NCBI RefSeq assembly: GCF_040616545.1
Contig: NZ_CP156688.1
Span: forward strand, 1,302,001 to 1,366,000
Reading direction: 5' to 3'
DNA from: Akkermansia muciniphila
Lineage (GTDB): Bacteria; Verrucomicrobiota; Verrucomicrobiia; Verrucomicrobiales; Akkermansiaceae
Length of the DNA: 64,000 bases
A model generated the notes under the pieces. The model saw only the letters and a program-made list of their open reading frames with translations, was not told the DNA's origin and did no database searches. Positions 44,376 to 54,952 of this stretch are shown here, one piece after another. The translations under genes were made by a program, and so were the position numbers. Each line of letters starts with the position of its first letter. Position 1 is the first letter of the stretch.

Positions 44376-45503
44376 ATGGAGAAAGGAAGGCTGCCGCGCA
44401 TTCTGATTCTGACTGCAGGGTACGGGGAAGGGCACCATTCCGCGGCCCGAGGCGTGCGGGATGCGCTGGCGGGACGCGCGGAAGTCCGCGTGACGGACCT
44501 GTGCGCGGAGGCCATGCCCGGCATGTTCCGCGTGACGCGCGCCGCGTACCTCTGGATCATTTCCCGCACTCCGCGCCTCTGGAAGCTGATGTATGAGGTG
44601 AGCGACAGGCGCAACCTGGCGGAGAAGCCCGTCAAGGGGCTGGGCCCGGTGGAACATCTGCTGGAACGCCTGCTGCGGGAATGGAAGCCGGACGCCGTTG
44701 TCTCCACGTACATGGTGTATCCTTACATGCTGGATTCGCTGGCGGCCCGTACCGGGAAGGCCGTGCCGTACCTGACCGTCGTGACGGACTCCTGCGTGAT
44801 CAACAAGTCCTGGCTGTGTTCGGAATCCCCGCTGTGGGCCGTAACGGATCCCTGGACGCGGGAAATCATGATGGAAAAGGGCCTTCCGCCGGACAGGCTG
44901 CGCGTGACGGGATTTCCCGTCAATCCCGGCCTGGGCGCGCTGGCGCGGGAGCATCCCGTTTCCTGGAGGGAGGGGGAGCCGTTCCGCGTGCTTTACTTTG
45001 CCCAGCGTTCCGCGCGGCATGCCCGCGCGGAGCTGGAAGCCATGCTGGAGGCGGACCCCGCCATCAGCGTGACCTGCATTCTGGGGCGCCGGTTCAGGCG
45101 CATTTACCCCCATATACGGGAGTTGCGCGCCAGGTACGGGCGCAGGCTGACGGTGCGCGGCTGGACGCGCCGCGTGCCCTCCTACCTTTCAGCCAGCCAT
45201 GTGGTGGTGGGGAAGGCCGGGGGAGCCACGGTGCATGAGGTGCTGGCGGCCGCGCGGCCCATGCTGGTCAACTTCCTTCTTCCGGGCCAGGAAGAGGGCA
45301 ACGCGCGCCTGCTGGAAAAGCTGGGCGGCGGACGCCATGTTCCGGATGCACGCGCCTTGGCCTCTGCCCTGGCGGGGATGATGGCGGACGGCGGCGCGCC
45401 ATGGCGGCGCATGCATGAAAATTTATTGAAGGCCAATATGACCGGAGGAAGCGGGCGGATAGCGGATTTGGTCTTGAAACTGGCGCAGGAACGTACTAAC
45501 TGA
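44376..45503 (+). CDS. Diacylglycerol/MGDG synthase-like glycosyltransferase (GT28)
   Basis: 375 residues. The N-terminal acceptor domain has ILILTAGYGEGHHSAARGV, the MGDG synthase motif, and the C-terminal nucleotide-sugar site has VVGKAGGATVHEVLAAARP with LPGQEEGNARLLEKLGGG, typical of GT28 enzymes such as UgtP and MurG relatives. It likely glycosylates a membrane lipid at the inner leaflet. The ATG at 44376 begins the conserved domain. TATATC lies 8 bases before that ATG, so the mRNA leader may be very short. coaX follows after 5 bases, in the same unit. Confidence 0.87.
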   Translation: MEKGRLPRILILTAGYGEGHHSAARGVRDALAGRAEVRVTDLCAEAMPGMFRVTRAAYLWIISRTPRLWKLMYEVSDRRNLAEKPVKGLGPVEHLLERLLREWKPDAVVSTYMVYPYMLDSLAARTGKAVPYLTVVTDSCVINKSWLCSESPLWAVTDPWTREIMMEKGLPPDRLRVTGFPVNPGLGALAREHPVSWREGEPFRVLYFAQRSARHARAELEAMLEADPAISVTCILGRRFRRIYPHIRELRARYGRRLTVRGWTRRVPSYLSASHVVVGKAGGATVHEVLAAARPMLVNFLLPGQEEGNARLLEKLGGGRHVPDARALASALAGMMADGGAPWRRMHENLLKANMTGGSGRIADLVLKLAQERTN

Positions 45504-45508
45504 TTCCC

Positions 45509-46237
45509 GTGACCTATCTGCTGATTGACAATTCCAACACGCGCACCAAGTTCGTGCTTTCCACGCCGGACGCCCTGCTGCCGGAACGGTACATGATTCC
45601 CACCCGGGAGGTGAGCGAGGAACGGCTGGATGAAGTGCTTTCCGGCGTGCGTTATGATGCCGCCGTGGTGTGCTCCGTGGTGCCGCGCGTGGCGGAAGCG
45701 CTGAAAAACTGGATGGTCAGGCCGTGCCACTTCCTCTCCTGTGATTCCAGGCTGAACGTGGGCATTGACTATCCGCACCCGCGCCAGATAGGCGCTGACA
45801 GGCTGGCGAATGCCGTAGGCGCGGTGGCGTATTACGGGTACCCGTGCGTTGTGGTGGACTTCGGCACCGCGGTGACCTTTGACGTGATCGGCCCCGAATG
45901 CACGTACAAGGGCGGCGTGATCGCTCCGGGGCTTGCCAGCATGGGGGATTATCTGGCGCGCAATACCGCGCTCCTTCCCGCCATTGACCCCCAGGAGCCT
46001 TCCCGCGTCATCGGAACCAGCACGGTGGAGGCCATGCAGTCCGGCGCCGTGTACGGCTACCGGGGGCTGGTGAAGGAAATCCTGGCCCGGCTGGAAGGGG
46101 AGCTGGGCGTCCGGCCCGCCGTGGTGGCTACGGGAGGGGATGCCGCGCTGATCGCCAGGGGCGTGGAGCGCATTGACCGCGTGGACCCGGATATTACGCT
46201 GAACGGGCTGCGCATGGCCGCCTCCCTGAATCTTTGA
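45509..46237 (+). CDS. coaX: Type III pantothenate kinase
   Basis: 242 residues. It makes 4-phosphopantothenate, the first step of coenzyme A synthesis, and suits its position just upstream of the acyl carrier protein gene. Motifs: YLLIDNSNTRTKF (phosphate loop; the usual DxGNT reads DNSNT here), GADRLANAVGA, VVVDFGTAVTFDV and GGVIAPGLASM. The start is GTG at 45509, 5 bases after the glycosyltransferase gene. The Ser in place of Gly in the first motif deserves notice but is probably tolerated. Confidence 0.9.
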   Translation: MTYLLIDNSNTRTKFVLSTPDALLPERYMIPTREVSEERLDEVLSGVRYDAAVVCSVVPRVAEALKNWMVRPCHFLSCDSRLNVGIDYPHPRQIGADRLANAVGAVAYYGYPCVVVDFGTAVTFDVIGPECTYKGGVIAPGLASMGDYLARNTALLPAIDPQEPSRVIGTSTVEAMQSGAVYGYRGLVKEILARLEGELGVRPAVVATGGDAALIARGVERIDRVDPDITLNGLRMAASLNL

Positions 46238-46317
46238 AGAACGGGCAATGGACTGGACAGGAGTTCATTACTTCCGGAAAAACGGCCGGATGACACGTAA
46301 AAACTCACAAATAGGTG

Positions 46318-46346
46318 TTGCAAATTGCGTATACCCCATGTAGTAT
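46318..46346 (+). promoter_or_regulatory. Promoter of acpP
   Basis: TTGCAA (46318-46323), exactly 17 bases, then TAGTAT (46341-46346). The acpP ATG lies 24 bases downstream of the -10. No Shine-Dalgarno sequence is visible. Confidence 0.65.
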
Positions 46347-46370
46347 TCATGAACCTTAACAATAAATATC

Positions 46371-46613
46371 ATGTCTGACAACAGCATCGAAGAAAAAGTA
46401 AGAAGTATCATCGTTGACCAACTTGGCGTTGAATCCGATAAAGTGACTGCTGATGCGAAATTCATCGAGGATCTCGGTGCTGATTCGCTGGATACCGTTG
46501 AACTCGTGATGGCTTTCGAAGAAAACTTTGACATTGAAGTGCCCGACGAAGAAGCTGAAAAGCTCCAGTCCGTTGCCGACGTGGTTGCCTACATCGAAAA
46601 GGTTCAGGGTTAA
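46371..46613 (+). CDS. acpP: Acyl carrier protein
   Basis: 80 residues, acidic and helical. Ser39 in [12 protein letters not shown] is the site for the 4'-phosphopantetheine arm, which carries growing fatty acyl chains. The remaining sequence ([20 protein letters not shown]) is a standard AcpP. It has a good promoter just upstream and a strong terminator just downstream, so it is a single-gene unit. The codon use is notably biased and AT-richer than in its neighbours, as expected for a very highly expressed gene. Confidence 0.96.
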   Translation: MSDNSIEEKVRSIIVDQLGVESDKVTADAKFIEDLGADSLDTVELVMAFEENFDIEVPDEEAEKLQSVADVVAYIEKVQG

Positions 46614-46642
46614 GTTGAACTGCTAAAATCCTTTATTACAAG

Positions 46643-46680
46643 AGCGGCTTCCCTGTCCAAGGCAAGGAAGCCGCTTTTTT
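46643..46680 (+). terminator. Rho-independent terminator of acpP
   Basis: AGCGGCTTCC (46643-46652) pairs with GGAAGCCGCT (46666-46675), followed by six T (46675-46680). The next open reading frame starts directly after the T-run, at 46681. Confidence 0.85.
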
Positions 46681-47250
46681 ATGGAAAGCCCCCAGCTTTC
46701 TTCTCTTATGAATGACCTGCCCGCCTTCTCCCGTGACGATATCCGCTATGCGGCGGAGATGACCCGGGTGATTTATGAACCGGACCGCCGTATTGACACC
46801 TTTGGAGATACTCGGTTCAATTTCCTTCTCATCAGCGAGCTGATGGATGAAGCGGGCGTGGTGCGCGTACGCAGCGGCTGGGTGGAGGCGGAGAAGCCCA
46901 AGATCATCAAGCCTTCCATTTACAATGAAGTCAGTACGGAGGGTTTTTCCGGTGAAGCCAAACGCTTCTTTGACTGGCTTGCCAAAAATGGCCCGGGTTT
47001 CATGACGCTGCTGGAATACGGTTTCAGCTTCAAGAGGTCGGAGGTGAGGGAGGAAATTCTGCATGAACCCCTTGAGTCCGTGCGCGGGCGCCTGCTGGAC
47101 CAGGTGCGCAACGGGGAGGATACATTCATGGCCCTTATTGAGGGGGTGGATGACGCATGGGAGGTCTCCCTCTTGAAATTCACTGTGGAAATGATACAAA
47201 AATCCCATGAGATCAATATCTTTGACTTCAAGCGCAAGGGCCTTCTTTAG
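46681..47250 (+). CDS. Conserved-looking cytoplasmic protein, unknown function
   Basis: 189 residues with no signal or membrane segment. The sequence looks globular (FSRDDIRYAAEMTRVIYEPD, FFDWLAKNGPGFMTLLEYGF) but no family is recognised. The ATG at 46681 lies immediately behind the acpP terminator, with GGAAG in the terminator stem as a possible Shine-Dalgarno at 10 bases. An alternative ATG is at 46708. It overlaps the next gene by 44 bases (47207-47250), so it probably forms a unit with the LysM protein and dtd. Confidence 0.7.
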   Translation: MESPQLSSLMNDLPAFSRDDIRYAAEMTRVIYEPDRRIDTFGDTRFNFLLISELMDEAGVVRVRSGWVEAEKPKIIKPSIYNEVSTEGFSGEAKRFFDWLAKNGPGFMTLLEYGFSFKRSEVREEILHEPLESVRGRLLDQVRNGEDTFMALIEGVDDAWEVSLLKFTVEMIQKSHEINIFDFKRKGLL

Positions 47251-47986
47251 CCTGCTGGCGGCGGCCTTCTGCGCCCAGGGAGCTTTGGCGGACGGAGAGA
47301 ACTATTCCCTCTGGCCTCGCCGTCCGGAAGCCCTGGCGGAGGCGCGCCGCCTGATGGACCGCGGCACGCTGCCCCAGGCTCTGGAACTGCTCCAGCCCCT
47401 GGCGGAGCAGGGAGGCGTGGTGGGGCGCGAGGCCAAGGATCTCATCGGCAGCCTGCGCATCCGCCAGTTGCTGGACCCCAACGGTCCGGACGTGAAGAAA
47501 TACACTGTCCGGAGGGGGGATTCCTGGATACGCATGGTCAGGAAGCTGGAATGTTCCCAGGCCATGCTGATGCATCTCAACGGCCTGATGGACATTCCCG
47601 TTCTGCATGCGGGGGACGTGTTCAAGTACCGTCCGCTGAATTTCCATGTGGTGGTCAACGTCCCGGAAAAAGAGGTCTGCCTTTACGACGGCAAGAATTT
47701 TGTGAAGGGGTACCCCATTCTGGCCATGAGGGATGGCGGGAAAAAGAATGTGGAAACCGCCGTCAAGGAGGACCAGGCCTCCGTCTCCATTTACAGCAAG
47801 CAGTTCCCCTCTGCGGATAAAACGTTGCTGCTGTCGGCGGGCGGGTATGTCATTGACGCCTCCCGCGGCGCGCCCCGTTCACCGGGCTTTTATTTAAGCC
47901 GGCAGGATTGTAATGAACTGGCCATGCTGACCCGTGCGGGCACCAGGGTGACCATTCTCAGGGAGAAGGGAGCGCAGCAGCAGTGA
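47207..47986 (+). CDS. Secreted LysM protein with degenerate L,D-transpeptidase-like domain
   Basis: 259 residues. A signal peptide ([16 protein letters not shown]) is followed by a helical repeat-like stretch, a LysM domain ([20 protein letters not shown]) and a domain resembling YkuD L,D-transpeptidases: [20 protein letters not shown] and a final GTRVTIL strand. Where active enzymes have SHGCIRLS, this one reads SPGFYLS, so the catalytic His and Cys are absent. I infer a peptidoglycan-binding protein without transpeptidase activity. It overlaps the preceding gene by 44 bases, and dtd's GTG overlaps its stop (GTGA). Confidence 0.8.
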   Translation: MRSISLTSSARAFFSLLAAAFCAQGALADGENYSLWPRRPEALAEARRLMDRGTLPQALELLQPLAEQGGVVGREAKDLIGSLRIRQLLDPNGPDVKKYTVRRGDSWIRMVRKLECSQAMLMHLNGLMDIPVLHAGDVFKYRPLNFHVVVNVPEKEVCLYDGKNFVKGYPILAMRDGGKKNVETAVKEDQASVSIYSKQFPSADKTLLLSAGGYVIDASRGAPRSPGFYLSRQDCNELAMLTRAGTRVTILREKGAQQQ

Positions 47987-48435
47987 GACTGGTCATTCAG
48001 CGCGTTACGGAGGCCGCCGTGCACATCGGCGGCGTGTGCGCCGGGAGCACTGGGCCCGGCCTGCTGATTCTGGCGGGCATTGAAGAGGCGGATACGGAAG
48101 AGGATGTGTGCTGGCTTGCCAAAAAGGCGGCGGATATGCGCATTTTTTCCGATGCGGAGGGGAAGATGAACCTTTCCGCAAGGGAGACGGGCGGAAGCGC
48201 GCTGGTGGTGAGCCAGTTTACGCTGTACGCCTCCACCCGGAAGGGGAACAGACCTTCCTTCATCCGGGCCGCAAGGCCTGAGCACGCCATTCCGCTGTAT
48301 GAGCTGTTCAAGGAGGAACTGGCGGATTTGCTGGAAGGCCGGGTGCAGAGCGGGGAGTTTGGCGCGGACATGCAGGTTTCCCTGGTCAACGACGGGCCGG
48401 TAACCATTTTCATGGACTCCCGGAGCAGGGAGTGA
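47983..48435 (+). CDS. dtd: D-aminoacyl-tRNA deacylase
   Basis: 150 residues, normal length. It removes D-amino acids mistakenly loaded on tRNA. Conserved motifs are [15 protein letters not shown] at the start, [18 protein letters not shown] with the catalytic region, and [15 protein letters not shown] with the Gly-cisPro-type GP. The start codon is GTG, overlapping the stop codon of the LysM gene as GTGA at 47983-47986, so translation is coupled. Confidence 0.95.
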   Translation: MRLVIQRVTEAAVHIGGVCAGSTGPGLLILAGIEEADTEEDVCWLAKKAADMRIFSDAEGKMNLSARETGGSALVVSQFTLYASTRKGNRPSFIRAARPEHAIPLYELFKEELADLLEGRVQSGEFGADMQVSLVNDGPVTIFMDSRSRE

Positions 48436-48456
48436 AGGGGAGGGGCTTCATGGCCA

Positions 48457-48480
48457 AAATAAAAACCCGGAGCTGCCAGG
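48457..48480 (-). terminator. Terminator of the autotransporter gene
   Basis: On the minus strand CCTGG-CAGCT-CCGGG forms a 5-bp stem with one T-G pair, followed by TTTTTATTTT. It lies about 25 bases after the corrected autotransporter stop. Confidence 0.5.
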
Positions 48481-48504
48481 TTATTCATCCTTTAATATGG
48501 AATC

Positions 48505-50495
48505 TTAAAACGCCATCCTCAGCTGTATATTACCGGAAATGCCTTCCCTCTTTCCGGCGTACCCCTTTACGCCCAGATCCAGGAACACCGGTTTCTCCTC
48601 TGTCACCCGGAACACCACGCCCGCTTCCAGGGTTCCCGTTCCCCCCTCAGGCTCGGCGCCATTATCTCATTTCCGTACGTTACGGCACGGGACGTTCCGC
48701 TGCACTCCCATTCATACCCCACACCCGCATACGGGCGTACTGTGGGTGCGGCTTCATAATGGAACCTCGCCCCTCCCTGGAGACGGTGGGAATCCAGCGT
48801 GTGGAATGTTATCTCATCCCCGCCGATAATGGCCCGCTCCTTTCCCACGCGGTTCCACAGGAACCGTGCATAGCCGGTCATGGAAACGGTGCGTGTGAGA
48901 TTACGGGAAAACGTCACTCCGGCATGGGCTCCGTAATACGGGGAGGAAAGATCATAGCGGGCTCCATTCCCGACTCCATCGGTGAGGTCGCCACTGGAAA
49001 AATCCTCCTCCACGGAACCGGTACGGAAAGAAACCTCCAGAGCCACACCGCGAAGACCGGCGTTGCTCATATCCCAGCGTGCTAGCAGACCGCCGCCATG
49101 ATAGGAGGAATCCCCGGAACCTCGCACGGAGGGAGCGTCTTCAAAGGAATCATGGGTGGAATATTTCCCCCAGCCGGTTTCCAGGAAAGCGCCCAGCACG
49201 AGGGGCGTTGCCTCCGGTATGGAAGAGGAAACCCCAGCCAGGGCGGAAAACCCTGAAAGATCCACATGGGAGCCGGTATCGTAGTGGGAATGGCCGCCGG
49301 CCATGGCGAAGAAGGTTTCCGGCCGGGTGGTGCAGCTGCCGCTCATGGCGGCCAGGGCGGCATTGTTGACACCAAGGGAGGCGACAAGATCGGCCGCCTG
49401 GCTGGTCAGGGCGAGGGGGACGATGCGTCCCTCGGAAAGAGCCTTGGCCTGGGGGTTGAGGGAGGAGGAAACAACAGTGGCATTGACGAGGTTGCCGTCA
49501 ATGGAATAGAGGAGTTCATACTGCATGGCGACGCCGGAAATGGAGGAGTTTTCCAGCGTAAGGCCGTTGGCGTTGAAATCAACGCCGTCGTTGGCACGGA
49601 TGAGAGAGAATGATTGTCCCGGAGCGACGTTGCCCCAATTGCCAACGGAGATGGAAAGAGAAGCGCCCTTGAGGGTAGTTTCATTCCCATGAAGGATGAT
49701 GACGGGAGCGTCATCACCGGGATTCGGGAGAGAGGAAATGAAGAGGACAACACGCTCGAAGTTGCAGAAGTTGCCGACGTTGCCGGAGAAGTTGTCCAGA
49801 ATGAGCGTGTTGTCGGTAACGACCTTGGATTTGTCATTGGAGTGACCTCCGTAAATGATGGAGTTTTCGGAGAATTGGATGGAAGAACCTTTCAATGTAA
49901 CAGAGTTGCCTGTCACGTCTCCGGCCAGGGAAAAACCGCCGAGCACAAGATTTTCTATCTTTCCTCCCGAGATGGTGACAGAATTGCCCGTTACAGAACC
50001 GGAGGAAGAAAAACCGCCTTGTACATAACCTTTTATCACTCCCCCCGAGACGGTGATGGAGTTGTTGGCCGCCACGCTGGTAGCAGAATAACCGCCACTC
50101 ACACCAGTTTCCGTTATCTCACCTCCCGAGACGGTGACAGAATTGCCCATCACGGAGAAGTTCTCAGAATAACCGCCATCCACGCCACCTACCCTTATCG
50201 TCCCACCTGAGATGGTGACAGAGTTATTCATCACATTTTCCCGAATGGAGATATCATTGCCAAACACAAAAGTGATGGCATCCCCTCCATCATTGATAAA
50301 GACTTCGTTCCCCGAGGCGCTGCCTTCCGGAAATAGGCTGTTGGGCCAATAAGAGCCACCGTCACCATTTGGGCGTGTCGGCTTCAGTTCGTCTCCCGGA
50401 TAAACAATGGTTTTGCCAAGGCCGGATACAGCTCCCCCAGCCGTTGTTCCGAGGATGATCATACAGATAATGTTGGTTAAGCAGGTACACTTCAT
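48505..50495 (-). CDS. Autotransporter, frameshifted near its C terminus
   Basis: A signal peptide (TNIICMIILGTTAGGAVSG) leads into a passenger of about 280 residues with beta-helix repeats of the form GNSVTVSGG...G.SGG(Y/F)S, then an autotransporter beta-barrel from about residue 360. The open frame ends early at 48603. A one-base shift at a G6 tract (C6 on the plus strand, 48641-48646) restores about 45 more residues ending GNIQLRMAF, a proper barrel end with terminal Phe. One more G would put the whole gene in frame. The gene may be switched by slippage here as well as by the promoter element upstream. A sequencing error is possible. Confidence 0.75.
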
Positions 50496-50551
50496 GTTTT
50501 TTTGATTTTATTTGAAATAAAAGAACCCATTATGAACTGCAGAATAATTAA

Positions 50552-50709
50552 CGGATTATCAGTCCGTTTGAAAATAAAGGCCCGGGAAAACCCGTAAATT
50601 CAGCTACTTACGGGGCTGGATAAAAATGCTTCCCGGCTTGAATAAAAATCCAGAACACCTCAAAGGTTACATTGTTAGAACCTTTGATTGACAGCGGACT
50701 GATAATCCG
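50552..50709. promoter_or_regulatory. Candidate invertible promoter 3 (OFF for the autotransporter)
   Basis: A 158-bp segment bounded by CGGATTATCAGTCCG (50552-50566) and its exact reverse complement (50695-50709). A perfect TTGACA (50688-50693, plus strand) lies one base inside the right repeat and points away from the autotransporter. Outside the left repeat, on the minus strand, is TAATTA (plus 50545-50550). After inversion these would form TTGACA-N17-TAATTA aimed at the autotransporter ATG at 50495. Beyond the right repeat the equivalent bases are CGGGAT, a poor -10. The interior holds a CAAAGGTT/AACCTTTG hairpin. Repeats and motifs are seen; the OFF state and flipping are inferred. Confidence 0.6.
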
Positions 50710-50916
50710 CCGGGATAGGGATATGAAGCAAATTCCGGAACCCGAAACGGTCCGAATGCAGGTGGAAAGAATGTGTTTCCGGAATAGAGGAGGAGATGGG
50801 CTTTAGGAGAGACGGCGGTCTTCCATGTTGCCGTAACACTTGATTTCCTTGCCACGAGACAATGGGGAAATAGTTATCCGGTATTTCATCATTGGCTCAA
50901 GCAGGGCACTTGCCAT
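50710..50916. other. Gene-free stretch, nothing specific seen
   Basis: Lies between candidate invertible element 3 and the sdh terminator. A short minus-strand reading frame here has no start context or family resemblance. Confidence 0.4.
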
Positions 50917-50956
50917 GAAAAAAGCTCCCGGCAGCCAATGAGGCAGCCGGGAGCTT
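50917..50956 (-). terminator. Terminator of the sdhCAB operon
   Basis: On the minus strand AAGCTCCCGGC-T-GCC pairs with GGC-T-GCCGGGAGCTT around TCATT and is followed by six T. It lies 29 bases after the sdhB stop. Confidence 0.85.
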
Positions 50957-50984
50957 GTGTGTGGTGTTTGAAATGAAGGACCGC

Positions 50985-51752
50985 TTAGTAGGCCAAGCCT
51001 TCCTTGGTGTTGGCCACGATGAAGTCGCGGTTGAGGCGGGCGATGTTGTCCACGCTCACGCCCTTGGGGCAGGCGGCTTCACATTCATACTGGTTCGTGC
51101 AGTTGCCGAATCCTTCCGCTTCCATCTGCTTCATCATGGACAGGACGCGCTTGGTGCGTTCCGGCTGTCCCTGCGGCAGCAGATTGAGGTGGGCGATCTT
51201 GGCGGACGTGAACAGCATGGCGGAGGCGTTCTTGCAGGAGGCCACACAGGCGCCGCAGCCGATGCAGGCGGCGGCGTCAAAGGCGGCTTCAGCCTTCACT
51301 TTTTCCACGGCGATGTTGTTGGCGTTCGGCGCGGAGCCGGTGCGCACGTCAATGTAGCCGCCGGCGGCGATGATGCGGTCCAGGGCGGAGCGGTCCACCA
51401 TGAGGTCCCGCAGGATCGGGAAGGCCTTCGCGCGGAAGGGTTCGATCCAGACGGTATCGCCGTCCTTGAACTTGCGCATGTGGAGCTGGCAGGTGGTCAC
51501 CTGGCGTTCCGGGCCGTGGGGGATGCCGTTGATCGTCAGGGAGCACATGCCGCAGATGCCTTCCCGGCAGTCATGGTCAAAGTGGATCGGCTCCTTGCCT
51601 TCCTTGACCAGGTCTTCATTGACGATGTCCAGCATTTCCAGGAAGGAGGCGTCTTCCGGAATGTCCTTGGCGGCATAAGTCTCAATGCGGCCCTTGGCTT
51701 CCCGGTTTTCCTGGCGCCAGACCTTGAGAGTGAGATTGAGTGTTTTAGCCAT
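50985..51752 (-). CDS. sdhB: Succinate dehydrogenase/fumarate reductase iron-sulfur subunit
   Basis: 255 residues. It passes electrons between the flavoprotein and the membrane quinone site through three clusters: the 2Fe-2S site [15 protein letters not shown], the 4Fe-4S site [14 protein letters not shown], and the 3Fe-4S region [13 protein letters not shown]. This is the B-type enzyme found in Verrucomicrobiota, Bacteroidota and Bacillus, in gene order sdhC-A-B. It lies 40 bases after sdhA. In an anaerobe or microaerophile it could run as fumarate reductase; the direction cannot be read from the sequence. Confidence 0.95.
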   Translation of the reverse strand: MAKTLNLTLKVWRQENREAKGRIETYAAKDIPEDASFLEMLDIVNEDLVKEGKEPIHFDHDCREGICGMCSLTINGIPHGPERQVTTCQLHMRKFKDGDTVWIEPFRAKAFPILRDLMVDRSALDRIIAAGGYIDVRTGSAPNANNIAVEKVKAEAAFDAAACIGCGACVASCKNASAMLFTSAKIAHLNLLPQGQPERTKRVLSMMKQMEAEGFGNCTNQYECEAACPKGVSVDNIARLNRDFIVANTKEGLAY

Positions 51753-51792
51753 GTTATGATCTTTCTTTTACGTGTTGGTGTATTGGCTATGT

Positions 51793-53751
<1,959 letters not shown>

Positions 53752-53772
53752 GACTTTGAGAGGAGTTGATGG

Positions 53773-54474
53773 TTATTTGATGACGCCCAGAAGAACCGCG
53801 ACCGGCACGGAAATGAAGCCCAGGCAGATCACTGCGCCGTACGCGATGGCGAGAAAGTTGTAGAAGGGCCGGATTTTGCGGGAATCAGCGCCCACCGTCT
53901 GGAAGATGGACTGCACGCCGTGGCGCAGGTGGCTGAACAGCATCAGGATGGCCAGGATGTAGAACGCGGAGCACCATACATTGGAGAACCCGGCCACGAT
54001 CATCTTGTACACGTCAAAGGTTTCCACCTTGCCGTCGGAAATGAAGGCGGTGTACTGGGAGGGATCATAACCCACGCGCAGGGTGTACTGGTACAGGTGG
54101 TAGATCAGGAACACCAGGATAGTCAGGCCGGTGTAGATCATGTAGCGGGAGGAGAGCGTAGCCTTGATCGTGTTCTTGAACACGTAGGGTTCGCGGGCGG
54201 CGTGGTTTTCCAGCTTCAGCTGGATGGTCAGCCAGATGTGGATGATGAAGATCACCGCAAGGCCCAGGCGGATGCCCCAGAGGGCGGCTTCCGGCATGGA
54301 GTGCAGGCCGTGGGCGTAAGTGTTGATCCATTCAGGTCCCCCGAAGATGAGAAGGTTGCCTGCCAGGTGTCCCGCGAGGAACAAGACCAAACATAACCCC
54401 GTCAGCGCCACAATGATTTTGCGGCCGATGGAGGATGTCACGAATGTACATATGGTTTTTACTAGTGCATTCAT
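53773..54474 (-). CDS. sdhC: Succinate dehydrogenase cytochrome b subunit (B type)
   Basis: 233 residues with five membrane helices, the single-subunit di-heme b anchor of type B enzymes. It starts MNALVKTICTFVTSSIGRKI; heme-ligand histidines are visible in AGHLAGNL, YAHGLHSM, IIHIWLTIQ and FSHLRHGVQSI. It anchors SdhAB and exchanges electrons with quinone. A longer frame reaches 54600, but the conserved protein begins at 54474. It is the first gene of the operon; the upstream 200 bases must hold the promoter, but no strong -35/-10 pair is obvious. Confidence 0.93.
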   Translation of the reverse strand: MNALVKTICTFVTSSIGRKIIVALTGLCLVLFLAGHLAGNLLIFGGPEWINTYAHGLHSMPEAALWGIRLGLAVIFIIHIWLTIQLKLENHAAREPYVFKNTIKATLSSRYMIYTGLTILVFLIYHLYQYTLRVGYDPSQYTAFISDGKVETFDVYKMIVAGFSNVWCSAFYILAILMLFSHLRHGVQSIFQTVGADSRKIRPFYNFLAIAYGAVICLGFISVPVAVLLGVIK

Positions 54475-54638
54475 AGGCGCTCTAATGAAATAAATGCGTC
54501 TCCACAGGATGCCCGGTTCAAAACCGGATGGCAAGCCTCTTCTTGAATTCCCGGCGCTTTTTGGATTTTTGAAAAGGCCCGGAAAGACATTGCAGTTCAC
54601 TAGTTTGGAATAGTTATAATTTTGTTACCTGTTCCGGC

Positions 54639-54668
54639 TTGACGCGCCTTTCCGCATGGGCGTATCGT
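54639..54668 (+). promoter_or_regulatory. Promoter giving a near-leaderless transcript
   Basis: TTGACG (54639-54644), 18 bases, then TATCGT (54663-54668). The ATG of the next gene is only 6 bases after the -10, so transcription would start at or beside the ATG. Confidence 0.45.
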
Positions 54669-54674
54669 CAGGGC

Positions 54675-54947
54675 ATGAAAAGGAGTAAAAAAGAAGTGCT
54701 GGATGCGGATTTTGCGGCGGCGCGCGCCGGAGTGCTGGATGTGGCCGCGTTTCTGGACCGTGTGGACCGCGGAGAAGGGGAGGCGGATTTCCGCTTCCGC
54801 GCCCTGATGGAGGTGCTCCCGCTCCTGTCCGCGCCGGGTTCCGGCCGCGTGCGCGCCGTTCTGGAAGCCCTTTCCTACACGGATGACGCCGTGCCGGAAA
54901 CCGCCGCCGCCAAGGCGGCCTGCGGCGCCCCGAACCTCAACAAATAA
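54675..54947 (+). CDS. Small Ala-rich helical protein, unknown function
   Basis: 90 residues, no signal or membrane segment. It begins MKRSKKEVLDADFAAARAGV and continues with Ala/Arg/Glu-rich helices (RALMEVLPLLSAPGSGRVR). No family is recognised. Its promoter appears to be the TTGACG/TATCGT pair just upstream. The TatD-like gene starts 5 bases after its stop, so the two are an operon and it may act with that enzyme. Confidence 0.7.
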   Translation: MKRSKKEVLDADFAAARAGVLDVAAFLDRVDRGEGEADFRFRALMEVLPLLSAPGSGRVRAVLEALSYTDDAVPETAAAKAACGAPNLNK

Positions 54948-54952
54948 GAATC

